DNA of 64,000 bases, taken from the NCBI RefSeq assembly GCF_041687215.1, contig NZ_JAWLCI010000017.1:1-64000 (forward strand). Reading direction: 5' to 3'. Under the pieces are notes generated by a model. The model had not been told where the DNA came from, did no database searches, and saw nothing but the letters and a program-made list of their open reading frames with translations. Positions 8,304 to 18,100 of the stretch are shown in pieces. The translations under genes were made by a program, and so were the position numbers. Position 1 is the first letter of the stretch. Every line of letters starts with the position of its first letter. This DNA comes from Mariniphaga sp041687215 (lineage in GTDB: Bacteria; Bacteroidota; Bacteroidia; Bacteroidales; Prolixibacteraceae).

Positions 8304-9248
8304 ATGAAAAATTTAAAAATTACTTTAACTTTTGGACTACTATTTGGTTTTCTCCTGTTATCATGTAAAAAATCAAACGAAGACCCTGGCGTTGTAATAG
8401 ATGGTTTAACAGCCGAAAACTATCCCAAAGTTGATTGCTCCACCTCGGCGGGGCCGTTGCAAACCATTATTTACTGTGAATTATTAGGGCTGAATTACAG
8501 TTGGTCGAGAAACATGGCCCTCGATAATGTTTTTTATGTACATCCCGATATCGATGATTATTCTGACTTTTATGAAAAGACAAGCGTTTCGGGCACTCAC
8601 GGAGCCTATATGAGCCTGATAAACAAAGAATCTGATTTGATCCTTGTTGCCCGCGAGCCGTCCAATTTCGAACTGGATGCCGCCGGTTTGGAGGGTGTGG
8701 AACTGGAAATTACACCGGTAGCCCTCGATGCTTTTATTTTTATCACAAACACGAACAATCCCGTAAATTCGCTGACCACCAGCCAAATTAAAGACATTTA
8801 TAAAAACAACATTACCAACTGGAAGGAAGTAGGGGGTAACGACAGCCCGATAACCCCTTATGTGAGGAACGCCAATTCGGGTAGCCAGGAACTGATGGAA
8901 TCACTGGTGATGAAAGGGGAACCCATGGCCGACTGGACAGAAGCGGTATTGTCGGGAATGGCAGGTCCGTTTTCGACTTTACGTTGGGATGAAAACGGCC
9001 TGTGTTACACTGTTTATTATTACAAGGAACAAATGGTCAGGGACCAGATAGTTAAGCATCTCAGCGTGGATGGCGTATATCCTGATAAAAAAACCATCAA
9101 AAACCAGTCTTATCCATACACAACGTTTGTTTATGCTGTTGTCCGGCAGGATTTGGACCGAACTTCCATGGCCTTTAAAGTTTATGAAGCCCTTCAGACC
9201 AAAGGTGGAAAACGCATGATTGAAAAAAGCGGGTACATTACAAACTGA
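8304..9248 (+). CDS. PstS-like substrate-binding lipoprotein
   Basis: A 314-residue exported protein. The N-terminus MKNLKITL, a hydrophobic stretch and LLLSC form a lipoprotein signal with Cys at about residue 21. The body resembles the PBP-like (PstS) phosphate-binding fold: VAREPSNFELDAAG, then DAFIFITNTNNPVNSLTTSQIKDIY, then TPYVRNANSGSQELMESLVM, the phosphate-loop-like segment of PstS proteins. No pstCAB transporter genes are adjacent, so it is an orphan binding protein that may bind phosphate or another oxyanion. A long perfect hairpin terminator follows. Confidence 0.75.
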   Translation: MKNLKITLTFGLLFGFLLLSCKKSNEDPGVVIDGLTAENYPKVDCSTSAGPLQTIIYCELLGLNYSWSRNMALDNVFYVHPDIDDYSDFYEKTSVSGTHGAYMSLINKESDLILVAREPSNFELDAAGLEGVELEITPVALDAFIFITNTNNPVNSLTTSQIKDIYKNNITNWKEVGGNDSPITPYVRNANSGSQELMESLVMKGEPMADWTEAVLSGMAGPFSTLRWDENGLCYTVYYYKEQMVRDQIVKHLSVDGVYPDKKTIKNQSYPYTTFVYAVVRQDLDRTSMAFKVYEALQTKGGKRMIEKSGYITN

Positions 9249-9292
9249 CAGTGATTTTTTTTCAAAATGGATGATTTGAGTTTGAACTTTTA

Positions 9293-9335
9293 AATAACAG
9301 AAAAACCCGGCAAGTTGCCGGGTTTTTCTGTTATT
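9293..9335. terminator. Intrinsic terminator within a 43-bp perfect palindrome
   Basis: Two perfectly complementary 21-base arms (9293-9313 and 9315-9335) meet at a single G. The GC-rich core CCCGGCAA/TTGCCGGG is bordered by A5 and T5 tracts, the form of a bidirectional intrinsic terminator. It follows the PstS-like gene by about 45 bases. The perfect pairing extends beyond what termination needs. Confidence 0.85.
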
Positions 9336-9532
9336 GGGTGGTAGATCCCGACTTAGGGACGGTTCACCAAGTCATCAGAAAACCAGTGGAATAAAGCACA
9401 ATCTCATTTATCGGTTTTAATTTTTATTGCAGAGTTCCAGCCAGATTTGGTTACCCTTCCCGGAAATTTGCCTCTTTCAGAAAAAATTTGGAAATTGAAA
9501 CCTGAAAAAGTTTAAAATCTAAAACTACAGAT

Positions 9533-9883
9533 ATGGACAATTCCAGAGTTTACAGAATGAAATTTGCCAGTGTTTATCCTTTGTATATTCAAAAAGCAGA
9601 ACGAAAAGGACGCACAAAAGCGGAAGTGGATGAAATTATTTTTTGGCTGACCGGATATGATAAACAAACCCTGCAACAGCAAATTGAAAGCCAAAGCGAT
9701 TTTGAAACTTTTTTTGCACAGGCGCCACAAATGAATCCGAATGTTTCAAAAATTAAAGGGGTGATTTGCGGGTACCGCGTGAAGGAAATCGAAGATGCGG
9801 TGGTGCAGAAAGTCCGCTATTTGGATAAACTGGTGGATGAACTGGCCAAAGGCAAGGCCATGGAGAAAATTTTAAGAAATTGA
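9533..9883 (+). CDS. DUF2200 family protein
   Basis: A 116-residue protein. Its start, RVYRMKFASVYPLYIQKAE followed by KGRTKAEVDEIIFWLTGY, is the hallmark of DUF2200, a small conserved bacterial family of unknown function. No signal peptide or membrane segment is seen; it should be cytoplasmic. It ends 4 bases before the YdeI-like gene and probably forms a two-gene unit with it. No function can be assigned. Confidence 0.85.
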   Translation: MDNSRVYRMKFASVYPLYIQKAERKGRTKAEVDEIIFWLTGYDKQTLQQQIESQSDFETFFAQAPQMNPNVSKIKGVICGYRVKEIEDAVVQKVRYLDKLVDELAKGKAMEKILRN

Positions 9884-9887
9884 AACT

Positions 9888-10448
9888 ATGGATGTAACAT
9901 TCTTTTCGAATCAGGATGAGTTTAGAATGTGGTTGGAAAAACACCACGATAAAGAAAATGAGTTACTGGTTGGTTTTTATAAAGTTAAAACCGGAAAACC
10001 GTCGATGAGTTGGTCGCAATCGGTTGACCAGGCTTTGTGCTTTGGCTGGATTGACAGTGTTAGAAAATCCATTGACGATGAAAGTTATTCAATTCGGTTT
10101 ACACCCAGAAAAAAAACAAGCAACTGGAGTGCCATTAATATAAAAAAAGTTGAAGAGCTGAAAAAAGCAGGTTTAATGACAAACGCAGGACTAAAGGCAT
10201 TTAATTTCAGAGAAGATGGCAAATCAAAAATTTACAGCTACGAAAATCCTTCAAAATTAGCATCCAAATATGAAGACCTGTTTAAAGCAAACAAAACAGC
10301 ATGGAATTTTTTTGCACAGCAAGCACTATCATACAGAAAAATAATTACCCGGTGGATAATGAGTGCAAAGATGGAAAAAACACAACTTTCGCGACTTGAA
10401 AAAACCATTAACGAAAGTGAACAGCAAAAACGAATTAAATTTATGTAG
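9888..10448 (+). CDS. YdeI/OmpD-associated family protein
   Basis: A 186-residue protein matching the YdeI/OmdA family, with FRMWLEKHHDKENELLVGFYKV, then SWSQSVDQALCFGWIDS and FTPRKKTSNWSAINI. The C-terminal part is a helical tail. Family members have been linked loosely to stress or bacteriocin protection in other bacteria, but the biochemical role is unknown. It follows DUF2200 by 4 bases. A strong convergent terminator separates it from the rpoC operon. Confidence 0.85.
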   Translation: MDVTFFSNQDEFRMWLEKHHDKENELLVGFYKVKTGKPSMSWSQSVDQALCFGWIDSVRKSIDDESYSIRFTPRKKTSNWSAINIKKVEELKKAGLMTNAGLKAFNFREDGKSKIYSYENPSKLASKYEDLFKANKTAWNFFAQQALSYRKIITRWIMSAKMEKTQLSRLEKTINESEQQKRIKFM

Positions 10449-10463
10449 AACTAAAGCATAACG

Positions 10464-10499
10464 AAAAAGAGGGACCAGTAATCTGATCCCTCTTTTTTT
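10464..10499. terminator. Bidirectional intrinsic terminator
   Basis: AAAAAGAGGGA and TCCCTCTTTTT arms, with inner CAG/CTG pairing, sit between the converging YdeI-like gene (+) and the rpoBC-DUF3467 operon (-). An A-tract and a T-tract flank the stem on either side. Confidence 0.9.
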
Positions 10500-10512
10500 C
10501 GTATAAACCTTA

Positions 10513-10839
10513 TCAGGCCTGTGCGGTTGGACCGCCAAATGCCATAGGCGGCATTCCATTGCCCGGACCCGGTTTTACATTCTTAATTGGTCCGTGAACG
10601 GCTTCAAACTTTTTAATGTTATCCTGCAAAGCAAACAACAACCGTTTGGCATGTTCGGGCGTAAGAATCACCCTCGACTTTACATTCGCCTTAGGAATTC
10701 CCGGCATAATGCGTACAAAATCGATAACAAACTCTGAACTGGAGTGGGTAATAACAGCCAAGTTTGAATAAATTCCCTGGGCCACTTCTTCACTCAATTC
10801 AATGTTCAACTGCTGTTGTTTTTGCTTTTTCTCGTCCAT
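10513..10839 (-). CDS. DUF3467 family protein
   Basis: A 108-residue protein with the DUF3467 pattern: LNIELSEEVAQGIYSNLAVI, then SSSEFVIDFVRIMPG and VKSRVILTPEHAKRLLFAL. The tail is Gly/Pro/Met-rich. It starts 4 bases after rpoC and is the last gene of the rpoBC operon. From memory this neighbourhood recurs in Bacteroidota, which would hint at a link to transcription or simply to high expression. No biochemical function is known to me. Confidence 0.85.
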   Translation of the reverse strand: MDEKKQKQQQLNIELSEEVAQGIYSNLAVITHSSSEFVIDFVRIMPGIPKANVKSRVILTPEHAKRLLFALQDNIKKFEAVHGPIKNVKPGPGNGMPPMAFGGPTAQA

Positions 10840-10843
10840 GGTC

Positions 10844-13800
10844 CTATTTTTTCATATCAATTAACCTGTCGTATTCTTCTTTCGAACCCACAATCAGGTT
10901 TTTATATTCTTTTAACCCGGTACCGGCCGGAATGAGGTGTCCGCAAATTACGTTTTCCTTCAGTCCGTCGAGGTAATCGGTTTTGCCGTTAATAGCGGCT
11001 TCATTCAGTACTTTTGTGGTTTCCTGGAACGATGCAGCCGACAACCAGCTTCGGGTTTGCAGCGCTGCACGGGTAATACCCTGCAGAATCTGGCTCGATG
11101 TTGCAGGAATGGCATCCCTGGCTTCCACCAGTTTTTTGTCTTTCCGCCTCAACTGCGAGTTTTCATCCCTCATGCGACGTGCAGAAATAATCTGCCCGGC
11201 TTTTAAGCCTTCGGCATCACCCGGTTCAATCACCACTTTTTTGTTCCAAATCCAGTCGTTTTCCGAAAGGAATTCGTTCTTATCAACGATTTGTTTTTCG
11301 AGGAAACGGGTATCACCCGGATCGTCAATTTCCACTTTACGCATCATCTGACGAATAATCACCTCGAAGTGTTTGTCGTTAATTTTTACCCCCTGCATGC
11401 GGTAAACATCCTGAACTTCGTTCAAAATATATTCCTGAACTGCAGTGGGCCCTTTAATGCCCAGAATGTCGGAAGGTGTGGTTGCACCATCGGAAAGTGA
11501 AGTACCGGCCCTGATGTAATCATTTTCCTGCACCAGAATCTGTTTTGAAAGTGGCACCAGGTATTTTTTCACATCACCGGTTTTTGAGGTAATGATGATC
11601 TCGCGGTTTCCACGTTTGATTTTACCCAGTGAAACTTCACCGTCAATTTCAGAAACCACAGCCGGGTTGGAGGGATTTCGTGCTTCGAAAAGTTCAGTAA
11701 CACGTGGTAAACCACCAGTGATATCGCCTGCTTTTCCGGCAGCCCTCGGTATTTTAACCAGAACCGTACCTGCTTTTACCGTTTGCCCTTGTGCCACAGA
11801 AATGTGTCCACCTACAGGCAAGTTGTACGACCGAATCATCGTACCATCTTTGTCCATGATTTTCAGGGTCGGATTTTTGGTTTTATCCCGGGTTTCAATA
11901 ATCACTTTTTCGCTGTAACCGGTCTGTTCATCCGATTCTTCGCGGAAAGTAACACTTTCTATGAGGTTTTCAAATTCAATTTTTCCATCGAATTCAGTAA
12001 TAATTACCCCATTGAAAGGGTCCCATTCACAAATCAGTTTCCCTTTTCTAATTTCATCGCCATTCTTTACATACAGTTTTGAACCGTAAGGAATGGAATG
12101 TGTAGAAAGTGGGATTTGTGTATTTTTATCAATAATCTTAAGTTCTGCCAACCGGCTTACAACAATGTCAACGGGTTTGCCGTCATCACCTTTGTTTTCA
12201 ACGGCGCGCAATTCTTCAATTTCAACATACCCGTCGTAACGGGCTTCCACTGCAGATTGAGCCGAAATGTTACCTGCAATACCCCCAACGTGGAAGGTAC
12301 GCAGTGTAAGCTGTGTTCCCGGTTCACCAATCGACTGGGCGGCAATTACACCAACTGCCTCTCCTTTTTGAACCATGTATCCGGTAGCAAGATTGCGACC
12401 GTAACATTTGGCACAAACACCCACTTTCGATTCACAGGTGAGCACTGAACGGATTTCAACAGTTTCAATGGGTGATTCGTCAATTGCTGCAGCAACTTCC
12501 TCAGTAATTGTATCGCCCGACTTTATAATTAAATCACCATTTAACGGGTGGTAAATATCATGCACTGAAGTTCTTCCAACAATACGTTCAGGAAGAGAAG
12601 CAACAATTTCTTCGTTGTTTTTAATGGCTGCTGCCACCAAACCACGCAGTGTTCCGCAGTCTTCTTCCGAAATAATAACGTCTTGTGAAACATCAACCAA
12701 ACGACGGGTTAAATATCCCGCATCGGCGGTTTTAAGGGCGGTGTCAGCCAAACCTTTACGTGCACCGTGAGTTGAAATAAAGTACTCGAGTACTGAAAGG
12801 CCTTCCTTAAAGTTGGCCAAAATCGGGTTTTCGATAATCTGAGAACCTGTTGAGCCAGATTTCTGAGGCTTGGCCATCAATCCCCTCATTCCGCAAAGCT
12901 GACGAATCTGCTCTTTTGAACCACGGGCACCGGAATCAAGCATCATATAAATTGAATTGAAACCCTGTTTGTCGGTACTAATGGTTTTCATTACCGAGTG
13001 GGTCAGTTTCGAGTTGGCATGTGTCCAGATATCGATAACCTGGTTGTACCTCTCGTTGTTGGTAATAAAACCCATGTTGTAGTTGGCAATTACCTCTTCA
13101 ACTTCCTCGTAACCACTTCCAACAATGGTCTCTTTATCTTCAGGAATAATTACGTCATCAATGTTAAACGACAATCCTCCGCGATAGGCCATGTGGTACC
13201 CAAGGTCTTTAATGGCATCGAGGAATGCTACCGTCTCAGCGTTTCCACATCTTTTGAAAACGTCGGAAATGATGGTACGCAACGACTTTTTGGTAAGCAA
13301 CTGGTTAATGTATCCCACTTTTCGCGGAACATATTCGTTAAACAGTATCCGGCCAACAGTCGTTTCAATAATATGTTTGAAATATTCGCCGTTTTCGTCC
13401 ACGTCTTCCACCTTCACTTTAACAATGGAGTGGAGTCCGACAGCTCTTTCATCGTAAGCAATTTTCACTTCTTCGGGTGAATAGAAAGTCATGCCTTCAC
13501 CTTTTGAACCTTCGCGTGGTTTGGTCATGTAATATAAACCAAGAACCATATCCTGAGACGGAACCTGAATAGGTGCACCGTTTGCAGGGTTCAGCAGGTT
13601 GTGCGATGCAAGCATCAGCAACTGAGCTTCCAAAATGGCAGCATTTCCAAGCGGAAGGTGAACAGCCATCTGGTCACCGTCGAAGTCGGCGTTAAAACCG
13701 GTACATACAAGCGGGTGCAACTGAATAGCTTTTCCCTCAATCATTACCGGTTGGAATGCCTGAATGGATAACCTGTGCAGTGTGGGCGCACGGTTCAGCA

Positions 13801-15100
13801 GAACCGGATGTCCTTTCAAAACATTTTCCAGAATTTCCCAAACTACCGGGTCTTTGCGATCCACAATCTTTTTGGCCGATTTAACCGTTTTTACAATCCC
13901 CCGTTCAATCAGTTTCCTGATTACAAATGGCTTGTAAAGTTCGGCAGCCATATCTTTTGGAAGACCACATTCGTGAATTTTCAGTTTCGGACCAACCACA
14001 ATAACCGAACGGGCAGAATAGTCAACACGTTTACCGAGCAGGTTTTGGCGGAAACGTCCCTGTTTCCCTTTCAAACTGTCTGAAAGTGATTTCAGTGCCC
14101 GGTTATTTTCAGTTTTTACGGCATTCGATTTTCTTGAATTATCGAAAAGCGAATCTACAGCTTCCTGCAACATTCGTTTTTCATTTCGAAGAATAACCTC
14201 AGGCGCTTTAATTTCAATCAGCCTTTTCAACCTGTTATTCCGAATGATTACCCTGCGGTACAAGTCATTCAAATCGGAGGTTGCAAACCGTCCGCCATCC
14301 AGCGGAACAAGCGGTCTTAAATCGGGAGGAATAACCGGAACAACCCGGACAATCATCCATTCGGGGCGGTTCAGGTTTTTACTTGCCCTGAATGCTTCCA
14401 CTACCTGCAGGCGTTTAAGCGCTTCGTTTTTCCTCTGCTGAGAAGTTTCGGTATTTGCTTTGTGCCTCAATGTAAAAGACAAGTCATCCAAATCAATCCT
14501 GCTCAAAATTTCGTAAAGTGCCTCGGCTCCCATTTTCGCGATGAATTTATTAGGATCTTCATCATCGAGAAACTGATTGTCTTTTGGCAATGAATCGAGT
14601 ATATCGAGGTATTCTTCTTCAGTTAAGAAATCGAGTTCTTTTACCCCGTCAGTTGCTTTTACACCCGGATTAATTACTACGTAACGTTCGTAATAAATAA
14701 TAGAATCGAGCTTTTTGGTAGGTAACCCAAGCAGGTATCCGATTTTGTTTGGCAGCGAACGGAAGTACCAGATATGCGCCACCGGAACTACCAGGGCAAT
14801 ATGCCCCATACGTTCACGGCGAACTTTTTTCTCTGTTACTTCAACCCCACAGCGGTCGCAAACTATTCCCTTGTAACGAATTCGTTTGTATTTACCGCAA
14901 TGGCATTCGTAATCTTTCACAGGCCCGAAAATACGCTCGCAAAACAAGCCGTCCCGTTCTGGTTTATAAGTTCTGTAGTTTATTGTTTCAGGTTTCAAAA
15001 CTTCGCCAAACGATCTTTCCAGAATTTCTTCGGGAGAAGACAGACTGATCGAAATTTTTGAGAAACCACCTTTTGCTTTGTTATCTTTTCTGAATGCCAT
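10844..15100 (-). CDS. rpoC: DNA-directed RNA polymerase subunit beta'
   Basis: A 1418-residue beta' subunit, the usual length for Bacteroidota. The N-terminal zinc site uses Cys66, Cys68, Cys81 and Cys84. The catalytic Mg-binding loop NADFDGDQ is at 470-477. The second zinc site is the CGTLRG and CESKVGVCAKCYG region near residues 815-900. The trigger loop region includes SIGEPGTQLTLRTFH. It lies 52 bases after rpoB and 4 bases before the DUF3467 gene, in one operon. No truncation or odd insertion is seen. Confidence 0.99.
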   Translation of the reverse strand: MAFRKDNKAKGGFSKISISLSSPEEILERSFGEVLKPETINYRTYKPERDGLFCERIFGPVKDYECHCGKYKRIRYKGIVCDRCGVEVTEKKVRRERMGHIALVVPVAHIWYFRSLPNKIGYLLGLPTKKLDSIIYYERYVVINPGVKATDGVKELDFLTEEEYLDILDSLPKDNQFLDDEDPNKFIAKMGAEALYEILSRIDLDDLSFTLRHKANTETSQQRKNEALKRLQVVEAFRASKNLNRPEWMIVRVVPVIPPDLRPLVPLDGGRFATSDLNDLYRRVIIRNNRLKRLIEIKAPEVILRNEKRMLQEAVDSLFDNSRKSNAVKTENNRALKSLSDSLKGKQGRFRQNLLGKRVDYSARSVIVVGPKLKIHECGLPKDMAAELYKPFVIRKLIERGIVKTVKSAKKIVDRKDPVVWEILENVLKGHPVLLNRAPTLHRLSIQAFQPVMIEGKAIQLHPLVCTGFNADFDGDQMAVHLPLGNAAILEAQLLMLASHNLLNPANGAPIQVPSQDMVLGLYYMTKPREGSKGEGMTFYSPEEVKIAYDERAVGLHSIVKVKVEDVDENGEYFKHIIETTVGRILFNEYVPRKVGYINQLLTKKSLRTIISDVFKRCGNAETVAFLDAIKDLGYHMAYRGGLSFNIDDVIIPEDKETIVGSGYEEVEEVIANYNMGFITNNERYNQVIDIWTHANSKLTHSVMKTISTDKQGFNSIYMMLDSGARGSKEQIRQLCGMRGLMAKPQKSGSTGSQIIENPILANFKEGLSVLEYFISTHGARKGLADTALKTADAGYLTRRLVDVSQDVIISEEDCGTLRGLVAAAIKNNEEIVASLPERIVGRTSVHDIYHPLNGDLIIKSGDTITEEVAAAIDESPIETVEIRSVLTCESKVGVCAKCYGRNLATGYMVQKGEAVGVIAAQSIGEPGTQLTLRTFHVGGIAGNISAQSAVEARYDGYVEIEELRAVENKGDDGKPVDIVVSRLAELKIIDKNTQIPLSTHSIPYGSKLYVKNGDEIRKGKLICEWDPFNGVIITEFDGKIEFENLIESVTFREESDEQTGYSEKVIIETRDKTKNPTLKIMDKDGTMIRSYNLPVGGHISVAQGQTVKAGTVLVKIPRAAGKAGDITGGLPRVTELFEARNPSNPAVVSEIDGEVSLGKIKRGNREIIITSKTGDVKKYLVPLSKQILVQENDYIRAGTSLSDGATTPSDILGIKGPTAVQEYILNEVQDVYRMQGVKINDKHFEVIIRQMMRKVEIDDPGDTRFLEKQIVDKNEFLSENDWIWNKKVVIEPGDAEGLKAGQIISARRMRDENSQLRRKDKKLVEARDAIPATSSQILQGITRAALQTRSWLSAASFQETTKVLNEAAINGKTDYLDGLKENVICGHLIPAGTGLKEYKNLIVGSKEEYDRLIDMKK

Positions 15101-15152
15101 AATTCTAATTAAAAATCATTATAACAGAACCAAAATACAGGAAGATTGGAAA

Positions 15153-18100
15153 TTATTCCATCTTAATGCTGAGGCCAAGACCTCTGAGTTCGTGTAGCAG
15201 TACATTGAGCGATTCCGGAATACCGGGTTGCGGCATGGGTTCACCTTTAACAATGGACTCGTAAGCTTTTGCCCTTCCCATCACATCATCAGATTTCACG
15301 GTAAGAATTTCCTGCAAAATATGAGATGCACCGAAGGCTTCGAGTGCCCAAACTTCCATTTCCCCGAAACGCTGGCCACCAAACTGTGCTTTACCACCCA
15401 ATGGTTGTTGTGTAATGAGCGAGTATGGGCCAATGGAACGGGCGTGCATTTTATCTTCAACCATGTGCCCCAGTTTCATCATGTAAATGACTCCAACTGT
15501 TGCCTGCTGGTCAAAAGGTTCACCGGTTTCACCATCGTGAAGTACTGTTTTACCAAAACGTGGTAATCCTGCTTTATCGGTATATTCCGAAATTTCTTCA
15601 AGTGTAGCACCGTCAAAAATCGGAGTTGCAAATTTCAACCCTAATTCTTTGCCTGCCCATCCCAGAACAGTTTCGTAAATCTGTCCCAGATTCATCCTCG
15701 AAGGTACACCCAGCGGGTTCAATACAATGTCAACAGGTGTTCCGTCTGCAAGAAAAGGCATATCTTCCTGGCGAACCACACGCGAAACAATACCTTTGTT
15801 TCCGTGGCGGCCTGCCATTTTATCGCCAATTGAAAGCTTCCGTTTTTTAGCAATAAAAATTTTCGCTAATTGAATAATACCGGCAGGCAGTTCATCACCA
15901 ATGGTTACATTGTATCTTTCACGTCTTGAAAAAGCTTCAGCTTCCTTGTGCTTCATGATGTAATTGTTAATCACCCTGAAGATCAAGTCGTTTTTATCTT
16001 TATCGGTTGTCCATTTTGCCGGATTAACCGAGATGTAATCTAATTCCTGAAGTTGTTTCAAAGTGAATTTCACACCTTTGGGAATAACTTCAGTTCCGTA
16101 GTAATCTTTTACTCCCTGCGAAGTTTTTCCACTAACAAGAGTAAAAAGTTTATCTTCCAAACGTGCCCTCAAGGCAGCAATTTCCCGATCGAAATTTTCA
16201 TCGATTTGATCGAGTAGCGTTTTTGTGGCAGTTTTACCTTTTTTGTCTTTGGCTACCCTGGAGAATAATTTTTTATCGATTACAATACCGGACAATGACG
16301 GAGAAGCTTTTAACGAAGCATCTTTCACATCACCGGCTTTATCTCCGAAAATAGCACGCAGCAATTTTTCTTCCGGTGAGGGATCTGATTCCCCTTTCGG
16401 AGTAATTTTACCGATAAGAATGTCGCCGGGTTTTACATCGGCGCCAATACGAATAAGCCCATTCTCGTCGAGATTTTTTGTAGCTTCTTCACTCACGTTT
16501 GGAATATCGGAGGTAAATTCCTCCAGCCCTCGTTTGGTATCGCGAACTTCAAGACTGTATTCATCCACATGAACTGAAGTAAATACATCTTCGCGCACTA
16601 TACGTTCCGAAATAACTATGGCATCTTCGTAGTTATACCCCTGCCAGGGCATAAAAGCCACCATAAGGTTGCGGCCAAGAGCAAGTTCTCCTTTTTCTGT
16701 TGCATAACCTTCCGAAAGAATTTCGCCTTTTGAAATCCTTTGTCCTTTAAGAACAATAGGTTTCAAATCAACAGTAGTTCCCTGGTTGGTTTTGGTATAT
16801 TTTTGCAGCGGATAAGTTACCACTTCCGGATCGAAACTAACAAAACGATCGTCATCGGTAACATCGTACCGAACAATGATTTGTGTTGCATCAACATATT
16901 CCACAACACCATCGCCTTCTGCCTGAATGAGCACCCTGGAATCTGAAGCAGCCCTGGCTTCCAAACCTGTTCCTACAATAGGTGATTCAGGGCGAAGCAG
17001 TGGAACTGCCTGACGCATCATGTTCGATCCCATCAGTGCACGGTTGGCATCGTCGTGTTCCAAAAATGAAATAAGCGATGCAGCCACCGAGGCAATCTGG
17101 TTTGGGCCAACGTCCATCAGGTCAACTTCTTCCTTGTCAATTAAGGGATAGTCGCCATCGAGCCTTGATTTTACTTTTTGATTCATGAAGAATCCATCAG
17201 AATCGATAGGCGCGTTGGCCTGGGCAATAATTTTACCTTCTTCTTCTTCTGCTGTTAAATAAACTGAACCTGCATCGGAAAGGTCAACTTTTCCGTCGGT
17301 AACTTTACGGTACGGGGTTGAAATAAACCCGAGGTCAGTAATTTTTGCAAAAACACAAAGAGAGGATATCAAACCGATATTCGGTCCTTCAGGAGTTTCT
17401 ATCGGGCACAACCTTCCGTAATGCGTGTAGTGCACGTCGCGTACTTCGAAACCGGCTCTTTCTCTGGATAAACCACCTGGTCCCAATGCCGACATACGGC
17501 GTTTATGAGTCATTTCGGCCAACGGGTTGGTCTGATCCATAAATTGCGACAAAGCGTTGGTTCCAAAGAAAGAATTGATAACCGAAGACAGTGTTTTTGA
17601 ATTAATCAAATCTATTGGAGTAAACACCTCGTTATCACGCACATTCATTCTTTCGCGAATGGTGCGAGCCATACGGGCTAAACCAATACCGAACTGGTTG
17701 TACATTTGTTCTCCAACTGTACGAACACGGCGGTTGCTCAGGTGGTCAATATCATCCACATCCGTTTTGGAATTTACCAATTGAATGAGGTACCTGATAA
17801 TTTCGATTATATCTTCCTTGGTCAGAACGCGAATATCCGAGTCAACTTCAAGACCCAGTTTCTTGTTAATTCTGTACCGTCCAACTTCTCCCAGGTCGTA
17901 GCGTTTATCAGAGAAAAATAATTTGTCTATGACATCGCGTGCCGTGGCTTCATCGGGCGGTTCAGCATTTCGTAACTGCCGGTAGATATGAAGAACAGCT
18001 TCTTTTTCGGAGTTACAAGGGTCTTTTTGAAGCGTATTGTAAATGATGGCGAAATCCTGTTGACGTTGATCGTCTTTATGAATCAGAATAGTTTTCACTC

